In this document: one piece after another, positions 30,704 through 39,805 of the stretch | Position numbering within the stretch: position 1 is the stretch's first letter | How the letters are laid out: each line of letters begins with the position of its first letter | Source: Rubripirellula tenax | Lineage (GTDB): Bacteria; Planctomycetota; Planctomycetia; Pirellulales; Pirellulaceae | DNA length: 64,000 nt | Reading direction: 5' to 3' | Assembly: GCF_007860125.1 (NCBI RefSeq) | Contig: NZ_SJPW01000002.1 | Span: 1 to 64,000 of the forward strand | Notes under the pieces: model-generated | Told to the model about the DNA's origin: nothing | Databases searched by the model: none | Seen by the model: the letters and a program-made list of their open reading frames with translations, nothing else | Program-made: the position numbers and the translations under genes

Positions 30704-33400
30704 TTAGCGAGTGACTTCGTACCAGAGGGTTTTGTCGTCTGCCGAGATCGTGAACTTCGCAGTTCCGTCGACGTGCTCCACCTTGATTGGCAACATGCGT
30801 TTACCGGTTCCGTCAAGCGAAAAAACCCTGATCGCGCCGTCCGCATCTGGTATGCGAACGAAGGCCTTGATGCCCAAAATCGTGGTCGGACCGTTGCCCC
30901 AGGTATCGCCGACGCTGGTCCGATCCGCGTTCCAGCCCATTGCCTGGTTCTCGGTGCTGGTCGACGCAAGCAACACCATTCGCTTGCTGGTTGCGATCGC
31001 ATCACCGTCGACCGACGTGATGACCACGGTCCCATAATTGGGTTCGATGGCATCGATCGTCAAACGCAATTGGTCGGTTTCAAACGATTGGCCGGCGATC
31101 GTTCCCCAAACGCCTTGGGTTGCCGGCGTGTTCAGTTTCAAATGTCCCATTTCGGGCGGCGACGACTTCCAAGCGACCGATCCGGTGGGCGTTACCAGTG
31201 ACGTCGGTTCGGGTTCAGAAAACGATGGTACCGCGTCAACGCCTGGCGATACGCTTAAGCGGTGCGAAAAACCCAACGTGCCGGGAAGTGGCGATCCCGT
31301 CGGTGCCTGCAACTCGTTTTGAATCGGCGCCAAATCGCCTCGCAAAAACACGTTCGCGAAGATCGCAAAATTTGCCATCTTTACCGGTTGGCCATTGAAG
31401 CTAAAGAAGTTGACCGTTTGGTCACGAAACCAATCGTCCGAAGTCTTCGACGACGAATCGTACTCAAAGAAGAACACCGCGTCCCAGTCCTGTAGCGCCG
31501 CGATCACCGCGGCGATCGAAACGCAGCCGGCCGAATACGGACTCGGTTCGGGATAGTTCCATTCGCTCAGCGTCATGGGTTTCCCTGCGTACCGCCAACT
31601 CGATCGCATCAGCAGCGAATTGGCGGGCCAGGACGAACGTGTCGGGTCGGCTTCCATCGGATCGTTCCCCACCGTCCAGCGATTGGCATCCCATGACGCA
31701 TCCGCCGGGAACATCGGGTGGTGCCAATAATTGTGCAAGTCGATGAAGTCGTTCAGTCGCTCGTTGACCTCGGGCGTGTGATAGTTGATTTGGCTGGCCG
31801 TGATAGGGACTTTGACCCCGAGATCATCGATCAAGAACGACTTCAATTCGCTGACCCACGCGATTTCGGTATCGATCATGAACTGCTTCATGTCGATGTG
31901 CGCCGACACGTACGCTCCTTCGCCGGGAATCGGGACGCTTTTTTGGTCCAACGTTTCATCGTCGGCCAAGCCGTCTGAGTGGCTGCCGCGGCGCAGCGAG
32001 GCTCCGGCAAATTCGATCGGTATCGCCGAGTTGGCGAAGCTGAATCGAAACGCGACGTCATCAACAATGGTTTCGCCGGGGATGATGATGCGAGTGACTT
32101 GCTGCCACGCGGGCGTTGCTGTGAGCGTTTCGAAGATGCCCAGGTCGCGCCATTCGCCACCCGCCGACGAGCTAAGTTCGGTGGTGTACGTGCGAGCCTG
32201 ATCGGCGCGAACCCAGTACGTTAACGTCATCGGTTGGTTCGCGGTGACCGATAGCTTGTCGCGTCCCAATTGCAGTTTATGAGTTTGTTCCATCGCCGCG
32301 ACCGGTTCGAATCGCACTGCGTTCGTCGCGCCGCTTTTCATCGCACCACTTTTCATCGCACCACTTTTCATCGCACCACTTTTCATCGCATTGGGCCCGT
32401 CCACGCCCAGTCGTCGCGGCAGCTTGACCGATCCGTCGTCGGACGAGGTGATCCACTGGCCCAGGTCGCTGGCAAAATCGTGATCCGCGATCACCCAGTC
32501 GCCCATCGGTGGCTGTTGGGACGACCATGACTTCACCAAGTTTTTTTGGTCGCCATATTTCTTCGCAAGCCAATCGTTCCAGGCGACGATCAGGGATGCT
32601 TGGAATCGTTCGGGAAGTTTTCGATAGAGCGCGTAGCCTTGTTGGCTGAAATAGTTTTCGTTCAGCATCTCCACCAGCGCGATGCCCGGATCATCCACGC
32701 GTCGTCGGTCTTGACGATAGGGATTTCGGTGCGTCAGCAGTTCTCGCGCATACCGTTTGACTTCCGCTTGAACGTCGCCGTCGTAGTACATGACCCATTT
32801 GTTGAAGTCGGCCCACCAAGGGACTCCTTCCAGTTTAGGGTAGCCTTCTTCGGGCGATAAGGTGCGGCTGACGTGCAAGTTCAAATCCGCATAGATCCCG
32901 TTGTCGTGCAACTTGGCAAGAAAGTAGTCCAATCGATCCACCATTTCTGGATCCAATTCGCGGCGGCCATCGGCCCCTACCGGTTTCCAGATGCCGCTGG
33001 GCGCGGACTGCATGTCCATGTGGTGAAACCGCACCGCATTGATCCCGGATTTAGCCAAATGCGGCGCGATAAGATCGGCGTCTTCGTGCGTCGGGAAGTT
33101 GGCGGGAAAGCAAAGGTTCATTCCCCAAAACCGGATCCGATCATCGCCTTCGAAAAAGTGTCCGTCGCGAAGTTGGACGAAGCCCTGGTCACCCGCCTCG
33201 GCGGGCAACAGGCTGCGACGACTAGTCACGGTCGGGGACGAGTCATCGCCGGGAATGACGAACGGAAATCTCGCGGGAGATTGCTGGGTGATTTGTTGAG
33301 CGACTTGCTGTGTAATTTGCTGGGCTGGGGCGGAATCAGCGATCACCGTCGCCCATACACAGCCCAACATCAGTCCGTAAATCACTTGTCGTTGTATCAT
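30704..33400 (-). CDS. large secreted clan-A glycoside hydrolase-like protein
   Basis: 898 residues from the ATG at 33400. A signal peptide ends near SAPAQQ and is followed by a Gln/Thr-rich linker (QQITQQVAQQ). The catalytic-type barrel begins at IRFWGMNLCFPANFP. Candidate glutamates are in VEMLNENYF and MTLSEWNYPEPSP, as expected of acid/base and nucleophile in clan A. Residues about 290-450 contain a beta-rich insert resembling a carbohydrate-binding module, in which four MKSGA repeats sit. The substrate is unknown. It lies upstream of gspD on the same strand and is a plausible client of that system. Confidence 0.75.
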   Translation of the reverse strand: MIQRQVIYGLMLGCVWATVIADSAPAQQITQQVAQQITQQSPARFPFVIPGDDSSPTVTSRRSLLPAEAGDQGFVQLRDGHFFEGDDRIRFWGMNLCFPANFPTHEDADLIAPHLAKSGINAVRFHHMDMQSAPSGIWKPVGADGRRELDPEMVDRLDYFLAKLHDNGIYADLNLHVSRTLSPEEGYPKLEGVPWWADFNKWVMYYDGDVQAEVKRYARELLTHRNPYRQDRRRVDDPGIALVEMLNENYFSQQGYALYRKLPERFQASLIVAWNDWLAKKYGDQKNLVKSWSSQQPPMGDWVIADHDFASDLGQWITSSDDGSVKLPRRLGVDGPNAMKSGAMKSGAMKSGAMKSGATNAVRFEPVAAMEQTHKLQLGRDKLSVTANQPMTLTYWVRADQARTYTTELSSSAGGEWRDLGIFETLTATPAWQQVTRIIIPGETIVDDVAFRFSFANSAIPIEFAGASLRRGSHSDGLADDETLDQKSVPIPGEGAYVSAHIDMKQFMIDTEIAWVSELKSFLIDDLGVKVPITASQINYHTPEVNERLNDFIDLHNYWHHPMFPADASWDANRWTVGNDPMEADPTRSSWPANSLLMRSSWRYAGKPMTLSEWNYPEPSPYSAGCVSIAAVIAALQDWDAVFFFEYDSSSKTSDDWFRDQTVNFFSFNGQPVKMANFAIFANVFLRGDLAPIQNELQAPTGSPLPGTLGFSHRLSVSPGVDAVPSFSEPEPTSLVTPTGSVAWKSSPPEMGHLKLNTPATQGVWGTIAGQSFETDQLRLTIDAIEPNYGTVVITSVDGDAIATSKRMVLLASTSTENQAMGWNADRTSVGDTWGNGPTTILGIKAFVRIPDADGAIRVFSLDGTGKRMLPIKVEHVDGTAKFTISADDKTLWYEVTR
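32328..32387 (-). repeat. four 15-bp tandem repeats encoding MKSGA
   Basis: Three exact copies of GCACCACTTTTCATC (32343-32387) are preceded by one diverged copy (32328-32342). The repeats stay in frame and encode Met-Lys-Ser-Gly-Ala four times in the secreted glycosidase-like protein. Confidence 0.92.
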
Positions 33401-33568
33401 GCTCGCCTCAGAAACCTGGTTTCGCGTACTCACGGTGGATGGTTGTGGAAGACATTCTATCCCATCGCGTTTCCCAAGATCGGCCGACCGGGTTAATCTT
33501 GAAGGCGATCGCCAACGACGGACGTTCCCGGTTTATGCCGCATTGACCACGCCTCCCCCCCGACTTTC

Positions 33569-34873
33569 ATGTATCTACGCCTCGCTCGCCGATTTCTGGT
33601 CGAAACCGATAAACGGTTGCTGATGAAAGCTGCTTGGACGCTTGGTCTGGGGGGGTTGATCAGCGTTCACAAACACAAACGACGTCTGAAGCGGGGCGAG
33701 TTCTTTCCGCCGTTTCTGTATTTGTCGGTGATCAATAGCTGCAACCTGCGGTGCCAGGGTTGTTGGGTGGACGTTGCCGCCAAGCAGCACAGAATCGAAC
33801 TGGAAGCGGCAAATAAAACGATCGCCGAAGCGAAAGCGATGGGCAATCGGTTCTTCGGCATCTTGGGCGGTGAACCGTTCATGCACAAAGACTTGTTGAA
33901 GATCTTTGCCGCCAACCCCGACGTCTACTTCCAAGTCTTCACCAACGGACACTTCATCACCGACGAAGTCGCCGTGGAGTTGCGACGTCTCGGCAATGTG
34001 ACACCGCTGATCAGCGTCGAGGGCAGCGAGATCATCAGCGATACTCGCCGCGGTCGCGAAGGAGTACTTAGCCAAACGATGAAGGGTCTGGAAACGGCGC
34101 TGCGGCACAAGTTATTGGTCGGCGTTTGCACCAGCGTTTGCAAATCGAACATCGACGACTTGGTGCGCGACGAATGGGTCGATCGGCTGATCGAAATGGG
34201 AGTCATGTATTGTTGGTTCCATATCTATCGCCCGGTCGGTCCCGAACCGAACCAAGCGTTATCCCTTTCCAGCGAAGAGCAACGTCGCGTGCGGCAGTTT
34301 GTCGTTGACACACGAGTCAACAAGCCGATCGTTGTCATCGACGCCTACCATGACGACGCGGGCAATGCGTTGTGTCCGGCGGCGACCGGATTTACTCACC
34401 ACGTCGGACCGTGGGGCGACATCGAACCGTGTCCGGTGATCCAGTTGGCGACCGAATCGATTCACGACGACCGTCCGCTGGCCGAAACGATGAACAAGTC
34501 CGAATTCTTGAAGGACTTTCGCGAATTGACGGCCCAGCACACGCGAGGCTGTGTGATCATGGAGCGGCCGGACCTGCTGGTGCAGCTAGCCGAAAAGCAC
34601 GGCGCTCGCGATACGACAGCTCGGAAAGCCGTGATCGAAGAACTGAAGAACGTCACGCCGCGGCGAAGCCAATTCCAACCGGGCGACGAAATCCCCGAAC
34701 GCAGTTTCGTTTACCGGTGGGCAAAAAAATACGCGTTCAATGACTTTGGGACCTACACCAAACACTTTGACGTCGCCAAGTACGCCGACCCGGATGCGAT
34801 CGAACTCACTGGCAGCGGTTCGGCGAAGAGCGATTTGCCGGTGGTGTCGTTGAACGATTCTGACGATCGCTGA
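33569..34873 (+). CDS. radical SAM protein with SPASM-like C-terminal cysteines
   Basis: 434 residues. The 4Fe-4S-binding motif is SCNLRCQGCW near residue 57, a CX3CX2C as in radical SAM enzymes, followed by FFGILGGEPF (the GGE motif). Extra cysteines in NALCPAATG and EPCPVIQL, followed by RGCVIME, suggest at least one auxiliary cluster of SPASM type. The family acts by generating a 5'-deoxyadenosyl radical, but the substrate is not evident and no precursor peptide gene is visible nearby. It is divergent from the glycosidase-like gene, separated by 168 bases. Confidence 0.85.
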   Translation: MYLRLARRFLVETDKRLLMKAAWTLGLGGLISVHKHKRRLKRGEFFPPFLYLSVINSCNLRCQGCWVDVAAKQHRIELEAANKTIAEAKAMGNRFFGILGGEPFMHKDLLKIFAANPDVYFQVFTNGHFITDEVAVELRRLGNVTPLISVEGSEIISDTRRGREGVLSQTMKGLETALRHKLLVGVCTSVCKSNIDDLVRDEWVDRLIEMGVMYCWFHIYRPVGPEPNQALSLSSEEQRRVRQFVVDTRVNKPIVVIDAYHDDAGNALCPAATGFTHHVGPWGDIEPCPVIQLATESIHDDRPLAETMNKSEFLKDFRELTAQHTRGCVIMERPDLLVQLAEKHGARDTTARKAVIEELKNVTPRRSQFQPGDEIPERSFVYRWAKKYAFNDFGTYTKHFDVAKYADPDAIELTGSGSAKSDLPVVSLNDSDDR

Positions 34874-35808
34874 TCGAGTGCGTTCCGCAACTCGGACTCA
34901 ATCCCGAACCCCCGTGTCTGCCCCGCGCGAAGCGTTTCCCCAACTGTCGCGATTCCTTTTGAAGAATACTAGGCGAGGATGTCGTTGGCATCGTTGTGCA
35001 TCGATAACGGGCGGTTGGATCTGTTGGCGAATTCGGCGATTAGACGCCACGCTCACGGATCTGACGCTGGAGGTCACTCGCGATCGTTTCGAGTTGCTCA
35101 AGCGACAGCTCATCGAGTGAAGTTGGCTCTATGCCAAGGACTCCTCTCAGGGCTTTGATGATTCCTTCGGCTTTGCCTTCGGCCTTACCTTCTAGCCGCG
35201 CCTGCTGGAGCCTTGCTCTATCATCACGCTGAGCTTTTAGGCGAAGTTCGTATTGGCTGCGCTGCTGTGGAGTGCGTTGGATCATGTCGAGTACTTCGGC
35301 GGCTTCGGTGAAGGCGGGGGAGTTGAAGCGTTGTTCAATTTCCTGGGTAGTCATTTCATTGGCGCGGCGGAAGAAGTACTGCCACGCCTCGACCGGATCC
35401 GTGATGACTCGACTATCGCTTGGCACCGCATACTTTGGCAACTCAAGAAGATGGATTTGTAACCCATCGGTCAGGTCGAGATGGCCATCGCGGCTTCGGA
35501 TCCGGAAATCGCTGTGAATTTGACCCGATCCACGAAACATGATCGCGTTCAGGACGCAGATGCTGATGGCGGGCCGCAGCAGCGTATAGTCGTCGCCTTC
35601 GCCAAGTTGGCTGACCTACATAGATGCGGTGTAGTAGGCAAGTCGTTGCGACAAACCTGTCGGGCGACTTGTCTGCATTTCGATGTCGTACAGCCGTCCT
35701 GTTGAATCGCGAGCCGAGACATCCAGGATAGATAGTTTGTCGAGGTTGTCTTCTTTGCCCAGAATTGGGTTGATGATATCGACATCCGTGATGTGGATCT
35801 CGTTGCCC

Positions 35809-35832
35809 AGAATCGCGTTGAGAATCGCGTTG
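35809..35832 (-). repeat. 12-bp tandem repeat at the ISAs1/Rpn junction
   Basis: AGAATCGCGTTG occurs twice in direct succession. On the coding strand it encodes NAIL-NAIL, a motif shared by ISAs1 N-domains and by the Rpn N-terminal helix. It therefore marks the likely point of recombination. Confidence 0.9.
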
Positions 35833-36040
35833 AAACGATCGTGCGAAGGGACCCCTTGGGTCATATCAAGGAACTTTGCAAACCACTCCTTCATTGTGTT
35901 GGCAAACTTTGCAATCGCAACAAAATCATCCGCGCCCGCGATGACCGCACAGATGGTCATCAACAAGACATTGACCAATGGATAAACGGGTTCCCCCGGA
36001 CGCGGGTCCGAGACGGCCCCGGTGAAAGATGCAAACAACG
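35815..36040 (-). mobile_element. ISAs1-family transposase remnant (N-terminal domain only)
   Basis: The encoded segment contains the DPR and PSHDRF signatures of the ISAs1 N-terminal domain but none of the DDE catalytic core. No terminal inverted repeats or target duplication were recognised on either side. It is therefore a fragment rather than an active insertion sequence. Confidence 0.75.
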
Positions 36041-37683
36041 GGCGGTACGAATACACCAACGACATCGCCACCGATCAACACGGCACCTTTGAAGTTTCCG
36101 TGGATCGCGGCATCAAATGGATTTCGGTTTCGCATGCTGACTTTGTTGATCGAGCGTTTGAGTTGCCCGCCGATTCCGCTTTCGTCGAAGACATTCGCAT
36201 CGTCCTATGCAAACAGTTCCGTATCAGCGGAGTCGTCACTGACTTTCGCGGTGATCCGATCGAGAATGCGACGGTTTGCGCGATCGCCGATTCGGACTAC
36301 GGGATGTCGTCGGAGGTACGGACCAATCCGTCCGGGGCTTTTGATTTTGGCGATTATGATAGGATCCCTGTCACGCTGGTTGTCACCGCCGAATCGTACA
36401 GCCCGAATACCATTCGAATTCAAACGCCGGATCAAGGCACCGATGCGTCGGTCCGGCTACTTCCCGGGCGCAAGTTGCTGTTGCGTGTCGTCGATGCAAC
36501 AGACCGGCCGGTATCGAGTGCGAGAGTGCGATCACTTTCTTGGAACCAGACGAGCGGCGAAACAATTGATGATGGGATCAAGTTAGAATCCGAAACAGAC
36601 CAAGACGGCATCTGTCAATTCAGCGGCGTGCCGTCGGGTGAAGTGACTCTCGAAGTTTTCCACAGCAACTATCAAACCGCGACGGGATCGTTTCGCGCAA
36701 GCCCGAAGCCTCATCAGATCAAGCTAGTCGATCGATCGGACGCGGACGCGATTGACTTCGACCCCGATGACTTCAAACATAGGATCTTTCATCTATTCAA
36801 ACCGGATGGATCGGTCATTCGTCCGCTGTTGAAGAACGTTGAGTTGAGCCATCAATATGGTCGCCAGGGAACCGCGTCGATTTCCTCTGATGGGACGAAG
36901 ATTGCTTTTGACGCGCATCGGCTTGGCGTTGGCGAAGACTGGTCCGACAGTCGCGTGATCGTCGCGAACATCGACGGTTCCGATGCCAAGGTTGTTTCCG
37001 ATGGTGTGATTCCCGCCTTGTCGCCCGACGGAAGTCATGTCGCTTTCAGTCGCGCATCGCAGTTTGGAGTCCCCGAGGGTGCTAGCGGACAATCGATTTG
37101 GTTGATGAAGGTCGATGGAACTGAAAAGCAGATGATTGACGATCACTATGCTTGGGGCGTTCGATGGACATCTGACGGCAGAACGTTGGTCTATCGCAGC
37201 GGCACGGACAACGAAGGCAATTCGGCCGCCTCCAATGTACTAAGGACGTACGATCTTGCGACGGGAGAAAAACGCAATGCGTGGGAGCCTGATGATTCAC
37301 CGTTTTCATCGCTCAGGTTCCGTTTCAATGTCAGTCGTCGCGGACGTTTGGCGGTGGTGGCCGGCGAACCGAAAGACACGCGGCGACCGGCCATTGCCGT
37401 TGTCGATTTAGACAAAGGCATCTCGTCGATGCGATTTTTGAAGATGGATCACCCAGCGGTTTCGATTCCGTTAGGGGGTGTCATGGACTTTACGCCTGAC
37501 AATCGGTGGATTTTGATGGCTGCCAAGAAGAATCGTGTGGTGCAGCCGATTCGCATCTCCATCCAAGGGGCAGCCATTGTGGCCGGTTTTCCGCATCTGC
37601 CATCGGACTTCGCCATTCGCGACCCTTTGATGACACCGGATGGCCAACACTTGATCGCTGTGATCTCGCCTCTATCGAAGTAG
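36022..37683 (+). CDS. carboxypeptidase-regulatory/TolB-like propeller protein, probably 5'-truncated
   Basis: 553 residues from a GTG at 36022; the frame is open back to 35986. The first ~40 residues (GRYEYTNDIATDQHGTFEVS) look like the end of a carboxypeptidase-regulatory-like beta-sandwich whose beginning is missing. A second such domain covers about residues 65-230. From about residue 280 WD40/PD40 repeats appear (ASISSDGTKIAFDAHR, PALSPDGSHVAFSRAS, VRWTSDGRTLVYRSG). There is no signal peptide, though relatives are normally exported. Truncation by the mobile block on the left is the simplest explanation. The start codon may not be functional. Confidence 0.7.
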   Translation: MKDANNGRYEYTNDIATDQHGTFEVSVDRGIKWISVSHADFVDRAFELPADSAFVEDIRIVLCKQFRISGVVTDFRGDPIENATVCAIADSDYGMSSEVRTNPSGAFDFGDYDRIPVTLVVTAESYSPNTIRIQTPDQGTDASVRLLPGRKLLLRVVDATDRPVSSARVRSLSWNQTSGETIDDGIKLESETDQDGICQFSGVPSGEVTLEVFHSNYQTATGSFRASPKPHQIKLVDRSDADAIDFDPDDFKHRIFHLFKPDGSVIRPLLKNVELSHQYGRQGTASISSDGTKIAFDAHRLGVGEDWSDSRVIVANIDGSDAKVVSDGVIPALSPDGSHVAFSRASQFGVPEGASGQSIWLMKVDGTEKQMIDDHYAWGVRWTSDGRTLVYRSGTDNEGNSAASNVLRTYDLATGEKRNAWEPDDSPFSSLRFRFNVSRRGRLAVVAGEPKDTRRPAIAVVDLDKGISSMRFLKMDHPAVSIPLGGVMDFTPDNRWILMAAKKNRVVQPIRISIQGAAIVAGFPHLPSDFAIRDPLMTPDGQHLIAVISPLSK

Positions 37684-37932
37684 ATCGTTGGCTAGCATCT
37701 GCGTTTTCACACCGTTTTCGCTAAATCGCCGCCGATTCACCCGCTTACGCGTCGCGATTATATTTTTCGGTCGTGCGAATTTTGAAAGAGTCAGTTGGGC
37801 TGCGGATCGGCGGTTCGCGGTTCAAGAGCATCGATCTTGCGGATCGGGCGGTCGATTTCTATAAGTCACATTGATGAACCGACGGTGGCACGATGCTGCT
37901 CGTTGAAATGACCATTCGAGAAGGATTTTGAA

Positions 37933-38931
37933 GTGGCCGAAACACTGGAAATGACGGACCAGGCGCCGATCGTACCTGACATCGCGAAGGCAACCGAAGA
38001 TACATTCGCGAAAGTATCCAATGGCGATTTTGAAGCATTGACCCAGTACGCGACCGATCACTTGGCGCCCGCGCTCGGTTACGCCGCCGTCGGTCTTGGA
38101 GTCATCTTTGTTGGCTACTTCGTCGCTAAGTACATTGCTGGCGTGATCAGCCGACCGGTTTGCCGTCGCGTCGACGAAACGCTCGGACGCTTCATCGGCA
38201 AGATCGTATTCTACTGCATCATGTTGGGTGTCACCGGGGCGGTGCTATCGAAGTTGGGCGCGCCGTTGGGCGGATTGGCAGCGATGTTGGCCGCTGCGGG
38301 CTTTGCCGTCGGCTTGGCGTTTCAGGGAACGCTCAGCAACTTTGCCTCGGGCGTGTTGATGTTGGTCTTTCGCCCCTTCAAAGTCGGTGACGTCGTCAAC
38401 GCCGGTGGTGTGATGGGCAAAGTGAACGAGATCGATTTGTTCACGACGACCTTGGATACGCCCGACAACCGCCGCATCATCGTTCCTAACAGTTCGATTT
38501 CGGGTGGAACGATCGAGAACATTTCCTTCCACAAACATCGCCGCGTCGAAGTTCTTGTCGGGGTCGATTACGGCGCTGATTTGGATCAAACTCGCGCTGC
38601 CTTGGAAGCTGCCGTGTCGCAAGTTTCGATGGCGGTGATCGAAGGCGAGAATCGCGGCGCGAAGGTGATTTTGAGTGACCTGGGCGCCAGTTCGGTGAAT
38701 TGGAAAATTCGTGCGTGGGTTGCATCCGAAAATTACTGGCCCATTCACGAATCGCTTACGGCTGCCGTCAAGCGGCAACTCGACGGAGCGGGGATTTCGA
38801 TTCCCTTCCCACAATTGGACGTTCACATCAATCGAGAAGAGGAAGATGCCGTCACACGTCCCCGCGTGCGTCCGCAACGCCGCGAGACGTACGATTCGGG
38901 ACTCCAGAAACCGATTGCGCGTGCCTCGTAA
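37933..38931 (+). CDS. small-conductance mechanosensitive channel (MscS family)
   Basis: 332 residues, GTG start with GAGAAGGA upstream. After a ~50-residue amphipathic N-terminus, three membrane helices follow. The third contains AAMLAAAGFAVGLAFQGTLS, the pore helix signature. The beta domain holds FRPFKVGDVV and TLDTPDNRRIIVPNS, and the alpha/beta domain ends at ISIPFPQLDVHI. The channel releases solutes on hypo-osmotic shock. The 249 bases upstream contain no gene. A terminator follows at 39013. Confidence 0.94.
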   Translation: MAETLEMTDQAPIVPDIAKATEDTFAKVSNGDFEALTQYATDHLAPALGYAAVGLGVIFVGYFVAKYIAGVISRPVCRRVDETLGRFIGKIVFYCIMLGVTGAVLSKLGAPLGGLAAMLAAAGFAVGLAFQGTLSNFASGVLMLVFRPFKVGDVVNAGGVMGKVNEIDLFTTTLDTPDNRRIIVPNSSISGGTIENISFHKHRRVEVLVGVDYGADLDQTRAALEAAVSQVSMAVIEGENRGAKVILSDLGASSVNWKIRAWVASENYWPIHESLTAAVKRQLDGAGISIPFPQLDVHINREEEDAVTRPRVRPQRRETYDSGLQKPIARAS

Positions 38932-39012
38932 CGCTTGCCACGGAAGCACTTACGTCAAGCAGAAAATGAAATTTTCGTAGGAGTGTCCTTTCACTCCGAT
39001 CCTCGATTATGA

Positions 39013-39046
39013 TGTCGGCGACTAATCGGTCGCTGACATTTTTTTG
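39013..39046 (+). terminator. Rho-independent terminator after mscS
   Basis: An 11-bp stem (ATGTCGGCGAC with GTCGCTGACAT, one G-T wobble, loop TAATCG) is followed by seven T residues from 39040. It supports the later start codon for the next gene at 39102. Confidence 0.85.
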
Positions 39047-39101
39047 CAAGACGCTCTGTTTTTCGGGCGAGTCTTGCGACTATCGGGGAAGAGGGATTTT
39101 G

Positions 39102-39767
39102 ATGTGGCATACCAGCCGAGGTGATCGAACCTTGACGGGATTCGAGGCGGCGCTTGTGGGCACCGCCATCGACACCATGATCGACGCGTTGTTTGTTCAC
39201 GTGGACGTCGATTGTGCCGATGAAGTCGTTCCAGATTGCGATAGTGGTATCGAAGTCTTTGATCAATTGACGGTTTGCCAGCGGATCGGATTGTTGCACG
39301 AAGTCGCGCAATATTTGTTGACCGAAACGATGGCACCGCTGCCGCTTTCGGCGTTGGCCGAAGCAACCGTCGCTGCGATCTTTGTCGAAGTTCGCGACCA
39401 AACGGCCATCGAAATTGATTTGTTCGGCGATTCGTTAGAACCGCAGATTGATTGGCGATCGTTGGTGCTTGGCGCCTACCGTTCCATGTCTGACGTACCG
39501 GTCGGTGACTTGCCAGTTGTTCAATGCACCGAACTTTCGGCGTGGGAAGATTTGATTGACGTTTTGTCGAGCGTGGTACTTTGGGATCGTGATTTCGAGA
39601 TGGCGGACAGTTTCCTGGATTCGGATCCCGGTTTGTCACAACAGCGACGAAAGTTGCTGGGTATCGATCAAGACTACTTCACCAGCGTGGCGCCGGATCC
39701 GCGTCCGGAAGAAGCGTTCGCGCTCGTTTCACGAACTCGCGAAATCGTTCGTTTGAAGCCTCGTTAA
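39102..39767 (+). CDS. conserved-type hypothetical protein
   Basis: 221 residues from the ATG at 39102, with GAGGG upstream. A longer frame beginning at 39009 would run through the mscS terminator and is rejected. The protein is acidic and soluble, with a helical N-terminal half (FEAALVGTAIDTMIDALFVHVD) and no recognised motif. The C-terminal third includes WDRDFEMADSFLDSDPG. It is followed after 116 bases by another unknown gene. Confidence 0.7.
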   Translation: MWHTSRGDRTLTGFEAALVGTAIDTMIDALFVHVDVDCADEVVPDCDSGIEVFDQLTVCQRIGLLHEVAQYLLTETMAPLPLSALAEATVAAIFVEVRDQTAIEIDLFGDSLEPQIDWRSLVLGAYRSMSDVPVGDLPVVQCTELSAWEDLIDVLSSVVLWDRDFEMADSFLDSDPGLSQQRRKLLGIDQDYFTSVAPDPRPEEAFALVSRTREIVRLKPR

Positions 39768-39805
39768 GTTTTGTCGCGATTCTCTCTTGCCACGCGTTCG
39801 AGTTG

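Larger units (their letters stand above)
35040..36071 (-). pseudogene. ISAs1-transposase/Rpn-nuclease chimera, interrupted by an in-frame TAG
   Basis: One minus-strand frame runs from 36071 to 35040, broken only by TAG at 35616-35618. Residues about 12-84 match the N-terminal domain of ISAs1 transposases (VSDPR, YPLVNVLLMTICAVIAGADD, QGVPSHDRFNAI). From about residue 85 on, the protein matches Rpn-family PD-(D/E)XK nucleases: LGNEIHITDVDIINPILGK, then the catalytic-type segments ILDVSARD and YDIEMQ, then after the stop VSQLGEGDDYTLLRPAISIC. The C-terminal half (35040-35540) also has an RLEGKAEGKAEGI linker as in Rpn proteins. The junction lies on two tandem 12-bp repeats at 35809-35832. The Rpn N-terminal ~35 residues and the ISAs1 catalytic core are both missing. 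Read-through of the TAG cannot be excluded. Confidence 0.85.

Noticed and set aside
32328-32387. CRISPR array or recombination-site repeats.
   Set aside because: The repeats are only 15 bp, contiguous with no spacers, and lie in frame within a coding region.
34874-35039. Coding sequence between the radical SAM gene and the Rpn remnant.
   Set aside because: Frames are short and lack similarity to either neighbour. It is probably decayed sequence.
35040-36071. Intact ISAs1 insertion sequence.
   Set aside because: No DDE core, no terminal inverted repeats and no target duplication were seen. Only the N-domain remains.
39009-39101. Longer N-terminus for the unknown gene after mscS.
   Set aside because: It would be translated through the mscS terminator hairpin, and an ATG with GAGGG upstream is present at 39102.
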